From the NCBI RefSeq assembly GCF_900638555.1, contig NZ_LR134525.1, positions 62,001 to 126,000 on the forward strand: DNA of 64,000 nt, given 5' to 3'. The notes beneath the pieces were generated by a model. The model did no database searches. It saw only the letters and a program-made list of their open reading frames with translations, and was not told the DNA's origin. Origin of the DNA: Neisseria meningitidis (GTDB lineage: Bacteria > Pseudomonadota > Gammaproteobacteria > Burkholderiales > Neisseriaceae). A program made the translations under genes and the position numbers. This document shows positions 16,062-25,618 of this stretch, piece after piece; position 1 is the first letter of the stretch, and each line of letters begins with the position of its first letter.

Positions 16062-17738
16062 TTAACGCGTTACCGGTTTGTATTTGATGCGTTTCGGTTT
16101 CGTGCCTTCTTCGCCGAGTCGGCGTTTCTTGTCGGCTTCGTATTCCTGATAGTTGCCGTCAAAGAACACCCATTTGGAGTCGCCTTCGCAAGCCAAGATA
16201 TGCGTAGCAATACGGTCGAGGAACCAGCGGTCGTGCGAAATCACCATCACGCTGCCGGCAAATTCCAGCAATGCGTCTTCCAACGCGCGCAGGGTTTCCA
16301 CGTCGAGGTCGTTGGACGGTTCGTCCAGCAGCAACACATTGCCACCGCCCAACAAGGTTTTTGCCAAGTGCAAACGTCCGCGTTCGCCGCCGGAAAGCTG
16401 CCCCGTGATTTTGCTTTGGTCGCTGCCTTTGAAATTGAAGCGTCCCAAATATTGGCGGGCGGGGATTTCAAACTGCCCGACCTGTAAAATATCGCGACCT
16501 TCGGCAATGTTGTCGAACACGGTTTTGTCGTTTTGCAAACCTTCGCGGCTTTGGTCAATCAAGCTCATTTTCACGGTTTGCCCGATTTTCACTTCACCGG
16601 AATCGGGCTGCTCTTTGCCCGCAATCATTTTAAACAGTGTCGATTTACCCGCGCCGTTCGGACCGATGATGCCGACAATCGCGCCCGCAGGCACTTTGAA
16701 GCTCAAATCGTCAATCAGCACTTTGTCGCCGAACGATTTGGAAACATTCACAAATTCAATCACTTCGTTACCCAAACGCTCGGCGACGGGAATGAAGATT
16801 TCCTGCGTTTCATTGCGTTTTTGGTATTCGTAGTTGCTCATTTCTTCAAAACGAGCCAAACGCGCTTTGGACTTGGCTTGGCGGCCTTTGGCATTTTGGC
16901 GCACCCATTCCAATTCCTGCTTCATCGCCTTCACGCGCGCGGCTTCGGATTTTGCCTCGTTTTCCAAGCGTTTTTCTTTCTGCTCCAGCCAAGACGAGTA
17001 ATTGCCTTTCCACGGAATACCATGGCCGCGGTCGAGTTCCAAAATCCATTCGGCGGCGTTGTCGAGGAAGTAGCGGTCGTGTGTTACCGCAACGACTGTA
17101 CCGGGGAAGCGCACGAGAAATTGCTCCAGCCACTCGACAGATTCCGCGTCCAAGTGGTTGGTCGGCTCGTCCAGCAAAAGCATATCGGGTTTGCTCAACA
17201 AGAGTTTGCACAAGGCAACGCGGCGTTTTTCACCGCCGGACAAATTATCGATTTTGGCATCCCATTCCGGCAGGCGCAGCGCGTCGGCGGCGATTTCCAA
17301 TTCGTGTTCCGCACCGCCGCCCGTGGACGAACCTGCCGCAATAATCGCTTCCAAGCGGCCCTGCTCTTCTGCCAACGCGTCAAAATCCGCATCAGGATTG
17401 GCGTACTCGGCATACACTTCTTCCAAACGTTTCTGCGCGGCAGCCACTTCGCCCAAACCGCTTTCCACTTCCTCGCGCACGGTTTTTTCAGGATCAAGCT
17501 CAGGCTCTTGCGGCAGGTAGCCGATTTTAATGCCGCCCATCGGCACGGCTTCGCCCTCAAATTCCTTATCCACACCCGCCATAATCCGCAGCACGGTGGA
17601 CTTGCCCGCGCCGTTCAAACCGAGCAGGCCGATTTTCGCGCCGGGGAAGAAAGAAAGGGAAATATCTTTAATGATGGTTTTCTGCGGCGGCACAACCTTG
17701 CTCACGCGCAGCATAGAATAGACGTATTGTTGGGACAT
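16062..17738 (-). CDS. ettA: Energy-dependent translational throttle protein EttA (ABC-F)
   Basis: A cytoplasmic ABC-F ATPase that binds the ribosomal E site and gates translation by ATP/ADP level. The 558 residues contain two ABC cassettes: Walker A GLNGAGKST (about 41), signature LSGGEKRRVALCK, Walker B LLLDEPTNHLD; and, after a charged linker (about 240-310, KRLENEAKSEAARVK), GPNGAGKST, LSGGERGRLHLAK, LLLDEPSNDLD. The opening MSQQYVYSMLRVSKVVPP matches EttA, so I start at 17738 and not the ATG eight codons upstream. There are no membrane segments. Confidence 0.92.
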   Translation of the reverse strand: MSQQYVYSMLRVSKVVPPQKTIIKDISLSFFPGAKIGLLGLNGAGKSTVLRIMAGVDKEFEGEAVPMGGIKIGYLPQEPELDPEKTVREEVESGLGEVAAAQKRLEEVYAEYANPDADFDALAEEQGRLEAIIAAGSSTGGGAEHELEIAADALRLPEWDAKIDNLSGGEKRRVALCKLLLSKPDMLLLDEPTNHLDAESVEWLEQFLVRFPGTVVAVTHDRYFLDNAAEWILELDRGHGIPWKGNYSSWLEQKEKRLENEAKSEAARVKAMKQELEWVRQNAKGRQAKSKARLARFEEMSNYEYQKRNETQEIFIPVAERLGNEVIEFVNVSKSFGDKVLIDDLSFKVPAGAIVGIIGPNGAGKSTLFKMIAGKEQPDSGEVKIGQTVKMSLIDQSREGLQNDKTVFDNIAEGRDILQVGQFEIPARQYLGRFNFKGSDQSKITGQLSGGERGRLHLAKTLLGGGNVLLLDEPSNDLDVETLRALEDALLEFAGSVMVISHDRWFLDRIATHILACEGDSKWVFFDGNYQEYEADKKRRLGEEGTKPKRIKYKPVTR

Positions 17739-17941
17739 GGTTTTCTCGTTTTCATCAAACAAATTTCAGACGGCCATTTTAACCGATAATTTGATTTAAG
17801 CCAGTTTATCCGCGAACCGGTATTGCCAAAATCGGGCAGGATTCATAAAATCCGCTTATCCCTTTGAAATTATATAGACAAAAAAATAATAATGATAGGG
17901 GATCGCCGCCCCGGCAACCATTTCGGATTTTCCAAAGCAAA

Positions 17942-18096
17942 TATAGTGGATTAACAAAAATCAGGACAAGGCGACGAAGCCGCAGACAGTACAGATAGTA
18001 CGGAACCGATTCACTTGGTGCTTCAGCACCTTAGAGAATCGTTCTCTTTGAGCTAAGGCGAGGCAACGCCGTACTGGTTTTTGTTAATCTACTATA
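17942..18096. mobile_element. Full-length Correia element (155 bp) upstream of the maltose transporter gene
   Basis: TATAGTGGATTAACAAAAAT at the left and TTTTTGTTAATCTACTATA at the right (one C-to-T change), with the long-form internal block. It ends 28 bases before the start of the transporter gene at 18125, so it holds or borders the promoter. The rest of 17763-17941 shows no gene. Confidence 0.93.
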
Positions 18097-18124
18097 CTTT
18101 TCAAATCAAAAAAGGATTTACCTT

Positions 18125-19480
18125 ATGTCGGAATATACGCCTCAAACAGCAAAACAAGGTTTGCCCGCGCTGGCAAAAAGCACGATTTGGATGCTCAGTT
18201 TCGGCTTTCTCGGCGTTCAGACGGCCTTTACCCTGCAAAGCTCGCAAATGAGCCGCATTTTTCAAACGCTAGGCGCAGACCCGCACAATTTGGGCTGGTT
18301 TTTCATCCTGCCGCCGCTGGCGGGGATGCTGGTGCAGCCGATTGTCGGTTATTACTCCGACCGCACTTGGATGCCGCGATTGGGCGGTCGCCGCCTGCCG
18401 TATCTGTTTTACGGCACGCTGATTGCGGTCATCGTGATGATTTTGATGCCGAACTCGGGCAGCTTCGGTTTCGGCTACGCTTCTTTGGCGGCTTTGTCGT
18501 TCGGCGCGCTGATGATTGCGCTGCTGGACGTGTCTTCCAATATGGCGATGCAGCCGTTTAAGATGATGGTCGGCGATATGGTCAACGAGGAGCAGAAAAG
18601 CTACGCCTACGGGATTCAGAGCTTTTTGGCGAATACCGGCGCGGTCGTGGCGGCGATTCTGCCGTTTGTGTTCGCGTATATCGGTTTGGCGAACACCGCC
18701 GAGAAAGGCGTTGTGCCACAAACCGTGGTCGTAGCATTCTATGTGGGCGCGGCATTACTGATTATTACCAGTGCGTTCACAATCTTCAAAGTCAAAGAAT
18801 ACGACCCGGAAACCTATGCCCGTTACCACGGCATCGATGTCGCCGCGAATCAGGAAAAAGCCAACTGGTTCGAACTTTTGAAAACCGCGCCCAAAGCGTT
18901 TTGGACGGTTACTCTGGTACAGTTTTTCTGCTGGTTCGCCTTTCAATATATGTGGACTTATTCCGCAGGCGCGATTGCGGAAAACGTTTGGCACACCACC
19001 GATGCGTCTTCCGTAGGCTATCAGGAGGCGGGCAACTGGTACGGCGTTTTGGCGGCGGTGCAGTCGGTTGCGGCGGTGATTTGTTCGTTTGTATTGGCGA
19101 AAGTGCCGAATAAATACCATAAGGCGGGTTATTTCGGCTGTTTGGCTTTGGGCGCGCTCGGCTTTTTCTCCGTTTTCTTCATCGGCAACCAATACGCGCT
19201 GGTGTTGTCTTATACCTTAATCGGCATCGCTTGGGCGGGCATTATCACTTATCCGCTGACGATTGTGACCAACGCCTTGTCGGGCAAGCATATGGGCACT
19301 TACTTGGGCCTGTTTAACGGCTCTATCTGTATGCCTCAAATCGTCGCTTCGCTGTTGAGTTTCGTGCTTTTCCCTATGCTGGGCGGCTTGCAGGCCACTA
19401 TGTTCTTGGTAGGGGGCGTCGTCCTGCTGCTGGGCGCGTTTTCTGTGTTCCTGATTAAAGAAACACACGGCGGGGTTTGA
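18125..19480 (+). CDS. MFS sugar (maltose) transporter
   Basis: A 451-residue inner-membrane protein with about twelve membrane segments, of the GPH/SLC45-like group. The N-terminal half has QSSQMSRIFQTLGADPHNLG, then PIVGYYSDRTWMPRLGGRRLPY, the group's R-x-GRR loop. Established context: in meningococci this gene heads the maltose cluster and supports growth on maltose. The stop is three bases before galM, so they are co-transcribed. AAAAGGA precedes the ATG. The substrate is inferred from the neighbouring galM, mapA and pgmB. Confidence 0.85.
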   Translation: MSEYTPQTAKQGLPALAKSTIWMLSFGFLGVQTAFTLQSSQMSRIFQTLGADPHNLGWFFILPPLAGMLVQPIVGYYSDRTWMPRLGGRRLPYLFYGTLIAVIVMILMPNSGSFGFGYASLAALSFGALMIALLDVSSNMAMQPFKMMVGDMVNEEQKSYAYGIQSFLANTGAVVAAILPFVFAYIGLANTAEKGVVPQTVVVAFYVGAALLIITSAFTIFKVKEYDPETYARYHGIDVAANQEKANWFELLKTAPKAFWTVTLVQFFCWFAFQYMWTYSAGAIAENVWHTTDASSVGYQEAGNWYGVLAAVQSVAAVICSFVLAKVPNKYHKAGYFGCLALGALGFFSVFFIGNQYALVLSYTLIGIAWAGIITYPLTIVTNALSGKHMGTYLGLFNGSICMPQIVASLLSFVLFPMLGGLQATMFLVGGVVLLLGAFSVFLIKETHGGV

Positions 19481-19483
19481 GCG

Positions 19484-20494
19484 ATGAGCGATACCCCCGC
19501 TACCCGCGATTTTGGCCTGATCGACGGGCGTGCCGTAACCGGCTATGTGCTGTCCAACCGGCGTGGTACGCGTGTCTGCGTGCTGGACTTGGGCGGGATT
19601 GTGCAGGAATTTTCCGTTTTGGCAGACGGCGTGCGCGAAAACCTCGTGGTGTCGTTCGACGATGCGGCTTCCTATGCGGACAATCCGTTTCAGATTAACA
19701 AGCAGATAGGGCGCGTGGCCGGACGCATCCGCGGTGCGGCGTTCGACATCAACGGCAGGACTTACCGCGTGGAGGCCAACGAAGGCAGGAACGCGCTGCA
19801 CGGCGGTTCGCACGGGCTGGCCGTTACCCGTTTCAACGCGGTGGCGGCAGACGGCCGTTCGGTGGTGCTGCGCAGCCGCCTGCAACAGTCGGCCGACGGT
19901 TATCCCAACGATTTGGATTTGGATATTTCCTACCGCTTGGACGAGGACGACCGGCTTACCGTTAGCTATCGCGCCACCGCGCTCGGCGACACGGTGTTCG
20001 ACCCGACGCTGCACATTTACTGGCGGCTGGACGCGGGCCTGCACGATGCGGTTCTGCATATTCCGCAGGGCGGACATATTCCGGCCGATGCCGAAAAACT
20101 GCCCGTCTCAACGGTTTCAGACGACCTCGAAGTATTTGATTTCAGCCGGCCCAAGCCGCTGGATGCCGCCGTTGCCGCCCTGCGCCGCGAAACGGGTCGG
20201 GCCGGTTTTGACGACGCTTACCGCGTGCCGTCCGATATAGGCCGTCCCGCCGCTGTGTTGCAAGCCGGACGCCGCCGTCGTATCAGCATATACAGCGACC
20301 GCAATGGCTTGGTCATCTTTACCGCCGCCCCGCAGGATTTCGCGCGGCACGATGCGGGCGTTTACGACGCGCTGGCGACCGAGGCGCAGACGCTGCCCGA
20401 CAGCCTGAATTGGCCCGAGTTCGGCAATATTCGTCTGAACAAGGGTGATACCAGGGAGGCGACGATTGCTTACGGCATCGAATCCCTTTCTTAG
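19484..20494 (+). CDS. galM: Aldose 1-epimerase (galactose mutarotase)
   Basis: It interconverts alpha and beta anomers of sugars such as glucose and galactose; here it probably supplies the right anomer from maltose phosphorolysis, which yields beta-glucose-1-phosphate and glucose. The 336-residue protein has GRVAGRIRGAAF (about 70), NALHGGSHGL (about 104, substrate-binding His) and the HIYWRLD block (about 182, catalytic His). It starts three bases after the transporter stop. An AG-type DUS (TTTCAGACGACCT) is embedded in the gene at about 20115. Confidence 0.9.
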   Translation: MSDTPATRDFGLIDGRAVTGYVLSNRRGTRVCVLDLGGIVQEFSVLADGVRENLVVSFDDAASYADNPFQINKQIGRVAGRIRGAAFDINGRTYRVEANEGRNALHGGSHGLAVTRFNAVAADGRSVVLRSRLQQSADGYPNDLDLDISYRLDEDDRLTVSYRATALGDTVFDPTLHIYWRLDAGLHDAVLHIPQGGHIPADAEKLPVSTVSDDLEVFDFSRPKPLDAAVAALRRETGRAGFDDAYRVPSDIGRPAAVLQAGRRRRISIYSDRNGLVIFTAAPQDFARHDAGVYDALATEAQTLPDSLNWPEFGNIRLNKGDTREATIAYGIESLS

Positions 20495-20527
20495 GAGCTT
20501 CCTAACACCGGTTGTAGACGGCCTTTT

Positions 20528-20682
20528 TATAGTGGATTAACAAAAACCGGTACGGCGTTGCCTCGGCTTAGCTCAAAGAGAACGATTCTCTAAGGTGCTG
20601 AAGCACCAAGTGAATCGGTTCCGTACTATTTGTACTGTCTGCGGCTTCGTCGCCTTGTCCTGATTTTTGTTAATCCACTATA
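20528..20682. mobile_element. Full-length Correia element (155 bp) between galM and mapA
   Basis: TATAGTGGATTAACAAAAAC at the left, TTTTTGTTAATCCACTATA at the right, with the long-form core in reverse orientation. It splits the transporter-galM unit from mapA and ends 45 bases before the mapA start. Confidence 0.95.
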
Positions 20683-20727
20683 AGATTTCACCATTCCCTC
20701 AAATCAATCCAAACAGGAGCTTCATAA

Positions 20728-22986
20728 ATGTACACAAGAATCATGGAAATCAGCCCTTGGACGCTGCGTTCGGCAAAACTGGAAAAAGAACACAAACGGC
20801 TGCAAGAGAGCCTGACCAGCTTGGGCAACGGCTATATGGGTATGCGCGGCAGCTTTGAGGAAACCTATTCCGCCGACAGCCACTTAGGCACCTACATCGC
20901 CGGCGTGTGGTTCCCCGACAAAACCCGCGTCGGCTGGTGGAAAAACGGCTATCCCAAATATTTCGGCAAAGCCATCAACGCGTTCAATTTCAGCAAAGTC
21001 AAAATCTTTGTCGACGGGCAGGAAGTGGACTTGGCGAAAAACGACGTTGCCGGCTTCTCCGTCGAACTCGATATGCGGCACGGCGTGTTGCGCCGCTCGT
21101 TTACCGTATTCGGTGTGCGTTTCAATGTGTGCAAATTCCTGTCCGTCGCGCAAAAAGAGCTGGCGGTCATCCGCTGGGAAGCCGTATCCGTTGACGGTAA
21201 AACCCACCAAGTCCGCATCGATTCCATCATCGATGCCGACGTGAAAAACGAAGACTCCAACTACGAAGAAAAATTCTGGCAGGTATTGGACAAAGGCGTT
21301 TCAGACAGTCTCTCCTACATTGCCGCCCAAACCGTTGCCAACCCTTTCGGCGTGGAACAATTTATCGTCAACGCCGAGCAAACTTTCGCCGGCAGCTTCA
21401 AAGCCCTCGGCGGCAGCCAAACCGACTGGCAAGTCTCCAATTCTTTCGAGGTCGAAGTCGGCGGCACGCCCAAAACCTTTGAAAAACGGGTTATTGTTAC
21501 CACCAGCCGCGATTATCAGGGCTTGGAAGCAGTGAAAGCCGCAGGCCGCGCCTTGTCGGAAAAAGTCGCAGGCGTTGCGTTTGAAACCTTGCTGGACGCG
21601 CACAAAGCAGGCTGGCTGCACCGTTGGGAAATCGCCGACGTGGTCATCGAAGGCAGCGACGAAGCGCAGCAAGGCATCCGTTTCAATCTGTTCCAACTGT
21701 TCTCCACCTACTACGGCGAAGATGCGCGCCTGAACATCGGCCCCAAAGGCTTTACCGGCGAAAAATACGGCGGCGCGACCTATTGGGATACCGAAGCCTA
21801 TGCCGTACCGCTCTACCTCGCACTGGCGGAACCCGAAGTTACCCGCAACCTGCTGCAATACCGCCGCAACCAACTGCCGCAGGCGCAGCACAACGCGCGC
21901 GAACAGGGCTTGGCGGGCGCACTCTATCCGATGGTAACGTTTACGGGTATCGAGTGCCACAACGAATGGGAAATCACCTTCGAGGAAATCCACCGCAACG
22001 GCGCGATTCCTTACGCCATCTACAACTACACCAACTACACCGGCGACGAGGGCTATCTTGCCAAAGAAGGCTTGGAAGTCTTGGTCGAAGTGTCCCGCTT
22101 CTGGGCGGACCGCGTCCACTTCTCCAAACGCAACGGCAAATACATGATTCACGGCGTAACCGGCCCGAACGAATACGAAAACAACATCAACAACAACTGG
22201 TACACCAACACCCTCGCCGCCTGGGTATTGGACTACACCCGCGAAGCCCTGGCGAAATACCCGCGCCCGGATTTGAACGTGCGTGCCGCCGAGTTGGAAA
22301 AATGGGCGGACATCAGCGCGAATATGTACCGTCCGCATGACGAAGAACTCGGCGTATTCGTCCAACACGACGGCTTCCTCGACAAAGACATCCGTCCCGT
22401 GTCCGCGCTTTCGCCCGACGATTTGCCGCTCAACCAGAAATGGTCGTGGGACAAAATCCTGCGTTCGCCCTTCATCAAGCAGGCGGACGTGTTGCAAGGC
22501 ATCTACTTCTTCGGCGACCGTTTCAATATCGACGAAAAACGCCGCAACTTCGATTTCTACGAACCGATGACCGTGCATGAAAGCTCGCTGTCGCCCTGTA
22601 TCCACTCTATTCTCGCCGCCGAACTGGGCAAAGAAGAAAAAGCCGTGGAAATGTACCGGCGCACCGCCCGCCTGGACTTGGACAACTACAACAACGACAC
22701 AGAAGACGGCCTGCATATCACCTCCATGACCGGTTCGTGGCTCGCCATCGTCCAAGGTTTCGCCCAAATGAAAACTTGGGGCGGCAAACTCAGCTTCGCA
22801 CCGTTCCTGCCGGGCGCGTGGACAGGCTATGCCTTCCACATCAACTACCGAGGCCGTCTGATTAAAGTCGCCGTCGGCAAAGAAAACGTTGTCTTCAGCC
22901 TGCTCAAAGGCGGGCCGCTCGATTTGCAGGTGTACGGCAAAGACATCACGCTCAACGGCAGCCACACCGCCGCGTTGGAAAAATAA
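20728..22986 (+). CDS. mapA: Maltose phosphorylase (GH65)
   Basis: It cleaves maltose with phosphate into beta-glucose-1-phosphate and glucose in the cytoplasm. The 752-residue length is normal for GH65 phosphorylases. The front [17 protein letters not shown] is the family's N-terminal beta-sandwich; the catalytic barrel has [16 protein letters not shown] and the general acid Glu482 in [23 protein letters not shown] precedes the ATG. pgmB follows after 12 bases. The last 88 codons recur, slightly diverged, at 25340-25606. Confidence 0.94.
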   Translation: MYTRIMEISPWTLRSAKLEKEHKRLQESLTSLGNGYMGMRGSFEETYSADSHLGTYIAGVWFPDKTRVGWWKNGYPKYFGKAINAFNFSKVKIFVDGQEVDLAKNDVAGFSVELDMRHGVLRRSFTVFGVRFNVCKFLSVAQKELAVIRWEAVSVDGKTHQVRIDSIIDADVKNEDSNYEEKFWQVLDKGVSDSLSYIAAQTVANPFGVEQFIVNAEQTFAGSFKALGGSQTDWQVSNSFEVEVGGTPKTFEKRVIVTTSRDYQGLEAVKAAGRALSEKVAGVAFETLLDAHKAGWLHRWEIADVVIEGSDEAQQGIRFNLFQLFSTYYGEDARLNIGPKGFTGEKYGGATYWDTEAYAVPLYLALAEPEVTRNLLQYRRNQLPQAQHNAREQGLAGALYPMVTFTGIECHNEWEITFEEIHRNGAIPYAIYNYTNYTGDEGYLAKEGLEVLVEVSRFWADRVHFSKRNGKYMIHGVTGPNEYENNINNNWYTNTLAAWVLDYTREALAKYPRPDLNVRAAELEKWADISANMYRPHDEELGVFVQHDGFLDKDIRPVSALSPDDLPLNQKWSWDKILRSPFIKQADVLQGIYFFGDRFNIDEKRRNFDFYEPMTVHESSLSPCIHSILAAELGKEEKAVEMYRRTARLDLDNYNNDTEDGLHITSMTGSWLAIVQGFAQMKTWGGKLSFAPFLPGAWTGYAFHINYRGRLIKVAVGKENVVFSLLKGGPLDLQVYGKDITLNGSHTAALEK

Positions 22987-22998
22987 GGAGGGCGCAAA

Positions 22999-23664
22999 AT
23001 GACGTTTACCGCAGTCCTCTTCGATCTCGACGGCGTGATTACCGATACCGCCGAATACCACTACCGCGCGTGGAAAAAGCTCGCCGAAGAACTGGGCATC
23101 GGCATCGACCGCAAGTTTAACGAACAGCTCAAAGGCGTGTCGCGCGACGATTCGCTCAAACGCATCCTCGCGCACGGCGGCAAAACCGTCGGCGAAGCCG
23201 AGTTCGCCGAACTGACCCGCCGAAAAAACGACAACTACGTCGAGATGATTCAGGCAGTCAAACCCGAAGACGTGTACCCCGGCATTTTGCCGCTGCTGGA
23301 GACATTAAAAGCAAACGGCAAAAAAATCGCCCTCGCGTCCGCCAGTAAAAACGGCCCGTTCCTGCTCGAACGCATGGGGCTGACCCACTTTTTCGACACT
23401 GTCGCCGACCCTGCCGCCGTCGCGCATTCCAAACCCGCCCCCGACATCTTCCTCGCCGCCGCCGAGGGCGTGGGCGCGGACATCCGTCGCTGCATCGGCA
23501 TCGAAGACGCCGCAGCAGGAGTAGCCGCCATCAAAGCCGCCGGCGCCTTGCCCATCGGCGTAGGCAAAGCCGAAGACTTGGGCAGCGACATCGCGCTGGT
23601 GTCCGACACCGCCGGGCTGACCTACGTCTACCTGCAAAGCGTGTGGGCACAGTCGGGCAGGTAA
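22999..23664 (+). CDS. pgmB: Beta-phosphoglucomutase, copy 1
   Basis: A HAD-superfamily enzyme that turns beta-glucose-1-phosphate from MapA into glucose-6-phosphate. The 221-residue protein has the nucleophile Asp9 and acid/base Asp11 in [15 protein letters not shown], the cap-domain [20 protein letters not shown] with the phosphate-binding Ser, and [16 protein letters not shown] with the metal-binding acids. GGAGGG lies before the ATG, 12 bases after mapA. It differs from copy 2 (25619-26284) at only about eight residues. Confidence 0.94.
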   Translation: MTFTAVLFDLDGVITDTAEYHYRAWKKLAEELGIGIDRKFNEQLKGVSRDDSLKRILAHGGKTVGEAEFAELTRRKNDNYVEMIQAVKPEDVYPGILPLLETLKANGKKIALASASKNGPFLLERMGLTHFFDTVADPAAVAHSKPAPDIFLAAAEGVGADIRRCIGIEDAAAGVAAIKAAGALPIGVGKAEDLGSDIALVSDTAGLTYVYLQSVWAQSGR

Positions 23665-23692
23665 AACGCGTCAGATAAAGTGTCAAGGAAGT

Positions 23693-23739
23693 AAAAAGGT
23701 CGTCTGAAAAACAGAATTTTGGTTTTCAGACGACCTTTT
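23693..23739. terminator. Inverted DUS pair (AGGTCGTCTGAA form) after pgmB copy 1
   Basis: AAAAAGGTCGTCTGAAAA and TTTTCAGACGACCTTTT enclose a short loop, 29 bases past the stop. The core is the GTCGTCTGAA variant. Confidence 0.75.
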
Positions 23740-23756
23740 CATTGGAAAAATATTTT

Positions 23757-23862
23757 TAGCGTTTCAAAGCCAGCGTCAATACGCCCGCCGTAACCAGCCC
23801 CAGCCCTATCCATTCCTGCGTGCTGGGGCGTTCGTCCAGAAAGACCACTGCCATCAGCACCG
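23757..23862 (-). pseudogene. C-terminal fragment of an EamA/DMT-type transporter
   Basis: On the minus strand the codons read VLMAVVFLDERPSTQEW, then IGLGLVTAGVLTLALKR and a stop at 23757. This is the typical last transmembrane pair of an EamA (drug/metabolite transporter) protein. The 5' part is missing: the frame ends at 23862 where mapA-like sequence begins. So the gene was cut when the second mapA-pgmB segment joined. Confidence 0.65.
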
Positions 23863-23882
23863 AAGACGGTCTGCACATTACT
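23863..23882 (+). pseudogene. Short upstream remnant of a second mapA copy
   Basis: GAAGACGGTCTGCACATTAC encodes EDGLHIT, the same residues as mapA at about 22706-22725 but with three different wobble bases. The ars insert starts at the next bases, and mapA similarity resumes at 25340 with TSMTGSW, exactly the next residues. At 20 bases this could be chance, but the reading continues precisely. Confidence 0.55.
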
Positions 23883-24217
23883 CGTGGAAAAAGCAGACGA
23901 TGAAATAGTGGTGATTGATACTGCTTCTACGGGGCATACCTTGTTGTTAGACTCAACTTAAGTTATCATCAAGAAGTTCAAAGAATACAAGGACAGATAC
24001 CTGAATCTGTAAAAACTTGTTACTTAGATTAAAGGAAGAGGAAACAGAAGTATTAATCGTTAGCTTGGAGGAGGCTACCCCATTTTATGAAGCATATCGA
24101 TTAGAAGAAGATCTAACAAGGGCATCAATTCATACAAATTGGTGGATTGTTAATTCATCCTTGTATAAAGCAAATCCTAGTAATCAAGATGTTATCTGCT
24201 AAAGCAAATGAAGAATT
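23881..24217 (+). pseudogene. arsA: Decayed arsA (arsenite-stimulated ATPase) fragment
   Basis: Three short frames joined by frameshifts give a recognisable ArsA C-terminal half: VEKADDEIVVIDTASTGHTL (ArsA signature DTAPTGHT), SYHQEVQRIQGQIPESVK, then LLLRLKEEETEVLIVSL and EATPFYEAYRLEEDLTRA, IHTNWWIVNSSLY and a tail MLSAKANEEFKW. The 5' half with the P-loop is missing, and at least three frameshifts are needed. ArsA normally energises or partners arsenite efflux pumps. The sequence is AT-rich, unlike its flanks, and leads directly into acr3. Confidence 0.75.
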
Positions 24218-24232
24218 TAAGTGGATTTAGAA

Positions 24233-25273
24233 ATGAAGAAAATAAATGGAATTGGTTTTTTTGAGAAAAACCTGACTTTTTGGGTATTAATTTGTATGGC
24301 AATAGGCATATTTATTGGGAAATATTTTCCTTCTATTCCAGATAGGTTAGGAAAATTTGAGTTCTACAACGTGTCTATACCAACAACAATTTTACTTTGG
24401 ATAATGATTTATCCAATGATGTTGAAAATTGATTTTAAGAGTATAAAAGACATAGGAAAAAACCCTAAAGGTCTATTTATTACATGGTTTGTAAATTGGA
24501 TCATTAAGCCACTCACCATGTATTTAATTGCATCCTTATTTTTCTTTGTTATTTATAAAGGATTTATTAATAAGGAATTGGCATCAGAATATTTAGCTGG
24601 GGCGGTTTTACTCGGAGCTGCACCATGTACCGCAATGGTATTTGTATGGAGCAAGTTAACAAGAGGTGATAGTGCTTATACCTTAGTACAGGTAGCTAGT
24701 AACGACTTAATTATTTTGATTGCATATATACCAATTGTGAGCTTCTTATTAAAGATTGGAAATATAAATATTCCATGGGGAACACTTTTATTATCCATTG
24801 TATTATTTATTGTTGTTCCTCTTATTTTAAGCATGGCAACTAGGAGTATAATCATTAAAAACAAAGGGGAGGACTACCTAAATAAAACTTTTATCCCTGC
24901 ATTTGATAAATACACTATGATGGGATTATTGTTGACGTTGATTATAATATTTTCATTTCAAGGACAGAAGATATTGGATCAGCCACTAAATATTATCCTT
25001 ATTGCAATTCCTTTGATAATTCAAACTCTGTTTATATTTGCAATAACATTTTTCATGGCATATTTAGCAAAGCTACCATATTCAATTGCAGCTCCATGTG
25101 GCATGATTGGTGCATCTAACTTTTTTGAGCTGTCCGTTGCAGTTTCTATATCTCTATTTGGGCTATTATCAGGAGCTACGTTAACAACTGTAGTAGGTGT
25201 TCTGGTTGAGGTTCCTGTTATGCTAGCCTTAGTGAGGTTTGCCAATTTTATGGAAAATAAATTTAATCATTGA
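24233..25273 (+). CDS. acr3: ACR3-family arsenite efflux permease (horizontally acquired)
   Basis: A 346-residue inner-membrane protein with about ten membrane segments that exports arsenite. The family hallmarks are present: WIMIYPMMLKIDF, the conserved Cys in VLLGAAPCTAMVFVWS, SNDLIILI, GMIGASNFFELSVA and GVLVEVPVMLALV with the conserved Glu. The frame is intact. Base composition is strikingly AT-rich (ATA, TTA, AGA codons), as in low-GC Firmicutes, and there is no DUS inside. I start at the ATG 24233; the GTG at 24221 is also possible. No arsR or arsC accompanies it. A weak hairpin (25289-25313) follows. Confidence 0.9.
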   Translation: MKKINGIGFFEKNLTFWVLICMAIGIFIGKYFPSIPDRLGKFEFYNVSIPTTILLWIMIYPMMLKIDFKSIKDIGKNPKGLFITWFVNWIIKPLTMYLIASLFFFVIYKGFINKELASEYLAGAVLLGAAPCTAMVFVWSKLTRGDSAYTLVQVASNDLIILIAYIPIVSFLLKIGNINIPWGTLLLSIVLFIVVPLILSMATRSIIIKNKGEDYLNKTFIPAFDKYTMMGLLLTLIIIFSFQGQKILDQPLNIILIAIPLIIQTLFIFAITFFMAYLAKLPYSIAAPCGMIGASNFFELSVAVSISLFGLLSGATLTTVVGVLVEVPVMLALVRFANFMENKFNH

Positions 25274-25339
25274 ACATGTACTGAATCCGTGAAGTTAAAA
25301 ATCTAACTTTCACGAAAATGCCTACAATACCGTGGCTTA

Positions 25340-25606
25340 ACTTCCATGACCGGTTCGTGGCTCGCCATCGTCCAAGGTTTCGCACAAATGAAAACCTGGG
25401 GCGGCAAACTCAGCTTCGCTCCGTTCCTGCCGGGCGCGTGGACAGGCTACGCCTTCCACATCAACTACCGAGGCCGTCTGATTAAAGTCGCCGTCGGCAA
25501 AGAAAACGTCGTCTTCACCCTGCTCAAAGGCGAACCGCTCGATTTGCAGGTGTACGGCAAAGACATCACGCTCAACGGCAGCCACACTGTCGCGTTGGAA
25601 AAATAA
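25340..25606 (+). pseudogene. mapA: 3' fragment of a second mapA copy
   Basis: The last 88 codons of mapA from [11 protein letters not shown] to the stop, nearly identical to 22721-22986. Residue changes are few (VVFTLLKGEPLD against [12 protein letters not shown], and SHTVALEK against SHTAALEK). It is separated from its upstream remnant at 23863 by the ars insert. It cannot make a working phosphorylase but keeps the normal 12-base spacing to pgmB copy 2. Confidence 0.9.
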
Positions 25607-25618
25607 GGAGGGCGCAAA

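Noticed and set aside
21301..23175. A 624-codon open frame opposite mapA and pgmB
   Set aside because: Antisense of two well-supported enzymes; the protein is repetitive in Phe/Val/Gly/Asp as expected from reverse reading of GC-rich codons.
24221..24232. GTG at 24221 as the acr3 start
   Set aside because: It adds only four residues (MDLE) with no better ribosome site and belongs to the arsA tail region; the ATG at 24233 gives the usual ACR3 start.
25289..25313. Hairpin after acr3 as a firm terminator
   Set aside because: The stem is short with one bulge and lacks a T run; mentioned only in the acr3 entry.
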